Below are positions 58,901 to 64,000 of a stretch of 64,000 bases of DNA, in pieces. Below the pieces are notes generated by a model. That model searched no databases, was not told where the DNA came from, and saw nothing but the letters and a program-made list of their open reading frames with translations. The stretch spans positions 62,025,977-62,089,976 of the forward strand of contig NC_092497.1 of NCBI RefSeq assembly GCF_047495875.1. Direction: 5' to 3'. Numbering within the stretch: position 1 is the first letter of the stretch; every line of letters starts with the position of its first letter. Source of the DNA: Pithys albifrons albifrons. Taxonomy: Eukaryota > Chordata > Aves > Passeriformes > Thamnophilidae. A program made the position numbers and the translations under genes.

Positions 58901-61900
58901 CCCACGTGTTCAGACTTCAGAAGTGGAGACATTCCCAGAGCCTCCAGGAGAGGGTGTTTGCAGAATGCATTTGAAAGAACACTTCTGCATCTCTGCTGCA
59001 CAAAGTGTCAGTGGAGCTGATTCTTGGCCTGCCAGGACAATGTGAGATATTCCTAAAATTCTGTCACTTTGAATCCAACTCAGCCAGGTCATTAGTTGGC
59101 ACAAATCCTGACAGCTGCACTGAAGTCAATGAGCAGTTTTGATGTGGAAAGAGAGGCACAGTGCAGTGCTGACCATTCTCCTCATTGCAACAAGAGAATG
59201 CATGAGAAGAAACTGTGACCTGGATCTCTGTTTAAAATATAAAGCCTATGTATTGATGGCCCCATGTGAGTGCTAATAATTAACTGTAAGACCTGCTCTG
59301 CTTCTCTGTGTGCTTCAAAAACTCAGAGATAAGACTGAGGACTCAGGTCTGTGGGTAATTTCTGAGGGTTGCTGTAATGATTGAGTTGCTAGGCAGTGCA
59401 AAGAAGCTCCATAAAACAGCATGCTGGTGAATATGAACTTACAGGTATGTTTATCTCTGTTTCTTAATAGCATTTTAAGCATTTTCTAGACATAGAAATC
59501 TCTGAGCTGTGGGTTTTTTTCCAGAAACACTGAAAACTGTAAGATAGTAAGTGTAAACTATTGTAGGAAAAATGAGTAGACTGAGGGAAAAAAAGGGATG
59601 CAATTCCCAAAAGGCAATAAATCACTGTTTCCAAATCTATTTCAGCAGCAAAAAGTAGCAGTAAAAATGGTCCAGAAAGAGTCACTTCTTTGAACATGTT
59701 CATCTGCTTGCTACCTGTAAAAGAGGGCTAATGCTGCTCTCAGGCATTCAACCTAGAGGCAAGGGAAGGAGAGCTGTTTGGCTGAAGATATGTCCAAGCC
59801 ACCAAAGAGATATGGGGGATTTCTGGCTGGAGAATCCCTTCTGTTCTTTCACCCTGAATCTTGGGTCTGTGGATGAAAAAGCTACCACAGGTCTCTACAA
59901 GCCACTGAGGGCTGAAGGGAAACCTAATGTTGCAGCAGCTTGAATTGTAGGCAGTCTTCTCATCTGCGAAACAATCACCTTTAAAATAATTTTTCAAATT
60001 TCCTCTGTTCCAGCTGTTGCTCACTGAAGGTCAGTCCTTCTAACCCTATGCCACCTGGCAATTGTCCCCTGGGTACCAGGGCTGACAATAATCCTCTGCC
60101 TAAACCTGTGAGGCAAGACTAATACTCTGTCCTTTCTAGAAAAGGAACAAAGAGTGGGTTTGTGTTGTAAATGGATCATTATTTACTAGGATGAAGAGAT
60201 TTCCAATTGCAGATGGTGGAACTGCCTACCTGGGCAGCCCTGATTTCTTAAATATGTTATTTTTTACTGGCTTTTGGGTGAGAAGTATCAAACAAAGGTA
60301 CATCAGAAGCAGTCCTTTGTAAATGACAGATCCAAATTTGAAACAAAAAGGGTTTTTTTTCCTTCTTGGAATCAGTTTGGAACACTGAGGAATGTGTTAA
60401 GAATTAAGTATAACAGAAAAAATTATGGGCACATTTGGATGACTTCTTGCACAGTGAAAAACAGACATTACTATTTTACTTCACCCAGTGTTCAGTCAAA
60501 TCTTAATGCACTCAGTGAAAACCACTATTTTTTCTAGAGGGCTTGGAATCTTGTCATCTCTGAAACCCAGGGGACCAGGGTGGAAGCTGACTGAGGACTT
60601 CTTTCTCTAGGAAGATGAGCCAGACTAGTATTCTAGTCTTTGTAGATCACAATACCTGTGACTTTCGTGAACAATAATAAATATCCTCAATGCTGCCAAG
60701 TCAGCTATATTATGATCTTCCACCTGCCAGGTGGTAAGATCAGCCTTATGTATCTTCACCATTCTCTGCTCCTCTTTGCTGGTTACTTCAATAACTTCTT
60801 ATTTCTCCTTTTGCATCATTTCTAGCAAGGGTCTGAGCCCCACATATGATACAGTCACTATTTCTGGTGGTGGAATCACTTGTCTTTTTAAAAAAGTGGT
60901 ATGACATACAGGTATATGCAGGTTGAGAGTAAGAAAATGACCTCAATACAGATGGGAAAATGCTAAACCACCTTAATCCTTCCATGCTGAAAGAACCTTT
61001 ATGACCCATAATCACACGGAAGAGCAAAGGCAGTAGGACTTCCTCTCTTCCTCATCTACCCCTAAATTCTTTGGATCAAACAGCATGGTGAGGTGAGAAG
61101 TGGCCAAGGCAGTTGGTGACAGTACAAAGCACTGTGTGCTGGTGAAGACCTGGCGCAGCAGGGGTTAATATGCTAAGAAACCAACAAGATAATTATTGGC
61201 AAGAAGGCATAAAATGGGAAAGGAAACTTGATTTGTAGAACACTGCAATGCATTGTCTGATAAACTGGGTATCTGAATGATACAAATCTGAACTGGCCAG
61301 ATTTTGAGCTTACAAAGCTGTAGCTTTGCAAGAAAGCTTTAATGAGCTGATGGGGAAAATAAACAAGTCAAGTGCTCCCCATAAATTGCAAGGGGAAGCT
61401 AATGAAGCCACGATTCACCTCCATAAATTGTAGGTGCCTTTCATTCCTGTATGACATCGCCCTGAAATTCTTTATTCTGAATGGAGTTTGATACTCAATT
61501 TCACTTTTGTCTCTGTGACACTTAAAGTTCTCTTGAGTTCAAATCCTTCACTGACTCACTAATACTCAGAAAAGTACCATGTATTAATTAGCAGGCTGTG
61601 ATGCTGTGAATCATGACCTTCCTCTGCCCAGGGACTTCCTGCACAAAGTACATGTTCTATAGATTCTTCTTTCAACTATAAAAAAGAAAAGAACTCTGCA
61701 GTCCTGCACAAATAATAAGCCCTATGGCAGCAGTAAGATTTCTGTGAACACCACTGAGTTTGTAGCTTGTTATTTTTGCTACACAACTTAATGCATTTAC
61801 TGCATATTTAAATAAATGCTATTTCATTATCTATTTAATACATAGTAGTGCAAGTGGCGCCCCGATAATGATTCATTTTAGGTTGTTGCAGTGAAAGACC

Positions 61901-63171
61901 ACAGCAGTAATTTCCTTTAGTGTAATTCTTACAAAAATTCCTTTTTTCAGGAAGAACATTTATCAATAAACACACAACAGTTATGGCCTCATTCTAAAGC
62001 TTACTGAACTCAAGGGAAAATATCATTAAAAGCAGGAATATTTGAATCATGCCTCTAACGATTAAAAAGGCCTATATAGTGGCTGGACCTTTTTCTTTGT
62101 GTGGTTTGATGTTGCTAAAGCTCATCTGCAGCTACTTGTCATATTTATGGACAGTTCTAATACAAGCAACACAAAGTATTCAACTGCTATAATAACTGGC
62201 CATACGTCCACTAAATTAACTGACATTTTCATAAATCAGAAATGAGAGCTTGCATCCTCATGTTTTATACTTTATAACTAGAAACAAAAATCTATGTGAT
62301 CATACATACTGAATTCTGAGTGACAAAATCTCAGAAGTACCTTGCCTGGTTCACTCAAAGTGCTTGGTTTTGTAATAAAAGGATGGACAGGTCATAAGAA
62401 CAAGTGTTCAGACATTGGACTGGGAGAAGAGCAGTGATTTCCAAGGACTAATCCCAAAGCACACCAAGTCTGTTTGTGAGGACTTGCTGTATGGGACTTG
62501 TCAGACTGACTGTAGGTGTCTGCATTGTATTCCTTGGGGCACATATGTTTTTTGTGTGGTATCAGTGCTGGCCAAGCCAATACACCATTGTGCATGGCAG
62601 AGAGAGGTAGGCATGGAATGGAACTTTGCCATTGTCAAGGGGTATTTTGAAGGAAAAGTGATTAAGAGAAGTAAAAACAGAGTAAATTAACTCAAGTGTG
62701 TACTGAAAACGGGAAAGAAAAGCTGACAGCTGTCACAAAATTCAGAATGGTTGGACAGCACCTGGAAAGCTCATAACACTGTTGAAAGAATAACAGTTTT
62801 AGCAGAAAGAAAGGCCAGGTATTGGACCCCCTTATGGAAAACCTGTCCAGCTCCTTGGATTCTGCTGCTGTATGCTGCCATGTTTGAAATGTTTCTTCTG
62901 TCCTCTGGGTTTCCATAATTATTTTGCCTCAGATAATCTGAACTACTCAACACACTCAGGACTTCAGGGTGCATCTCCAGTATGTGTTCTTGCATTACAA
63001 ACCTGAAAGCAAAGTCCCTGTTTCAAATGCCCTTGACACCAAAAAGCCCCATTCCCTGGGGTTTTCATGAGTATCACTTTACATGAGTTGTTTGGAAGAG
63101 AAAGTAGTTTTCTTTCTAGAAACTTATGACTGGACCTATCAAAGAATAAATTATATGTAACTGAGCAACCT
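55936..63171. other. Large GRIN3A intron, no feature recognised
   Basis: About 7.2 kb was read on both strands. The open frames are all short and show no splice-bounded conserved peptide. No LTR, SINE or CR1 block was recognised, so old diverged repeats may be missed. Confidence 0.4.
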
Positions 63172-63267
63172 GGTCTAGTGGAATGTGTCTCTACCTATGA
63201 TAGGGGGGTGGAACAAGGTGATCTTTAAGGTTCCCTTCCAACCCAAACCATTCTGTGATTCTATAAT
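63172..63267 (+). mobile_element. CR1 LINE 3'-end fragment
   Basis: The sense CR1 terminus has 'gatctttaaggttcccttcc' and 'aacccaaaccattctgtgat' blocks, ending TTCTGTGATTCTATAATGA. It is about 95 bp and 5'-truncated. Confidence 0.8.
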
Positions 63268-64000
63268 GAGACCAGCCCAAAGGCAGGCTGCTGGTCATAC
63301 TTGTAGGCTGAATAACTTTGTAAAGAATCAGCTTATACAACAGTGTACCTGGTTTGCCAGGCACTCTGACAAAGAAGAATGTTGTAATTTTTTATGCATT
63401 CAAAGATGTGACATGAGAAGAAAAATTGAAAAAGGCCTCTGTGGTTCAGATGTGTGAGAAGGGATAAAAGCAGCTTAAATGATCCAAATGCAATGTCCTT
63501 TTCCTCTGTATCTATCCCCCCTATCTCCATACAAGTTTTTAAACTTCTTTGCCATGTACTGTAGAGAGCTTATTAAAGGGAATCAGGACACGGATGCAAC
63601 TTCCTGTTGGGTAGGGAGCCTTTTCATCCTGGAGCTATCCTCTTGTCCTCAAACAGCAGGCTGAACATGTTCCAGTGAACACAAAAGCTGTGTTTGCCAG
63701 TTGGCAAAGAGATGATGGGAGTGTGGGAGAGGGGGCAAAAATTGCCCTAAATTGCCCATTTTCTTAGAAGAACTAGATTTTAAGGTGGCAGGTTTTAGTA
63801 TCTCTGCAATTTATTGGCTCCTGTTGTAGCTCTTACAGTACAAGGCTACCTGAAATGTGACCCAATAAAGGGGTCAGCCAGCTTGGATGGATTCTGCAGG
63901 TGTTTGGCTATAGTGACTACTCTCGTTAGGATTCTCACACAGAAAATACATACCAAGTTCCCCAAATTCAAGACATATTCCAGGAACTTAATTCTTCTTC
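63268..64000. other. GRIN3A intron to window edge, nothing recognised
   Basis: No feature is supported in this terminal stretch. Confidence 0.4.

Overview
The window is nuclear DNA from a bird, most likely a songbird (Passeriformes). It holds two vertebrate genes with many short exons in consensus GT-AG introns. The background is dominated by CR1 LINE fragments ending in the typical avian 'TTCTGTGATTCTG' tail. It also has three copies of a tRNA-Ile-headed, CR1-tailed SINE (the TguSINE1 type I associate with songbirds) and ERVL-like LTR elements. No bacterial, organellar or CRISPR-like sequence is seen.

Layout: 1-2.3 kb is upstream DNA with a SINE and two CR1 fragments. A CpG-rich promoter and presumed non-coding first exon lie at about 2.34-2.83 kb. 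The 19 coding exons of RNF20 (BRE1A, E3 ubiquitin ligase for histone H2B) run on the + strand from 6,208 to 21,213. They join in frame to 984 residues, against 975 in human by memory. A 4.4-kb interval holding both 3' ends follows. The last six coding exons of GRIN3A (NMDA-receptor subunit GluN3A) lie on the - strand from 52,095 down to 25,665. They encode the end of the S2 ligand-binding lobe, TM4 and the whole cytoplasmic tail. The upstream GRIN3A exons are beyond the right edge, so 52.1-64 kb is intron. RNF20 and GRIN3A are convergent neighbours, as I recall them in human.

The most striking object is a complete, apparently very recent endogenous retrovirus (34,830-41,644, - strand) in the GRIN3A intron between the exon before TM4 and the TM4 exon. 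Its two 627-bp LTRs differ at one base, it is flanked by a 5-bp target duplication (ACATC), and its gag and pol frames are both open. Gag has a membrane-spanning-like N-terminus and a 57-bp in-frame tandem repeat. Pol follows gag in the same frame after a single amber codon, with a perfect small hairpin 10 nt downstream. There is no env. The primer-binding site is tRNA-Lys type while pol and the 5-bp duplication look ERVL-like. Older solo LTRs lie at 9.26, 31.25 and 49.18 kb.

The two cellular genes have unrelated roles (chromatin and synaptic receptor) and share only location. Exon boundaries were placed by reading frame, splice consensus and remembered vertebrate homologues; no alignment was run.
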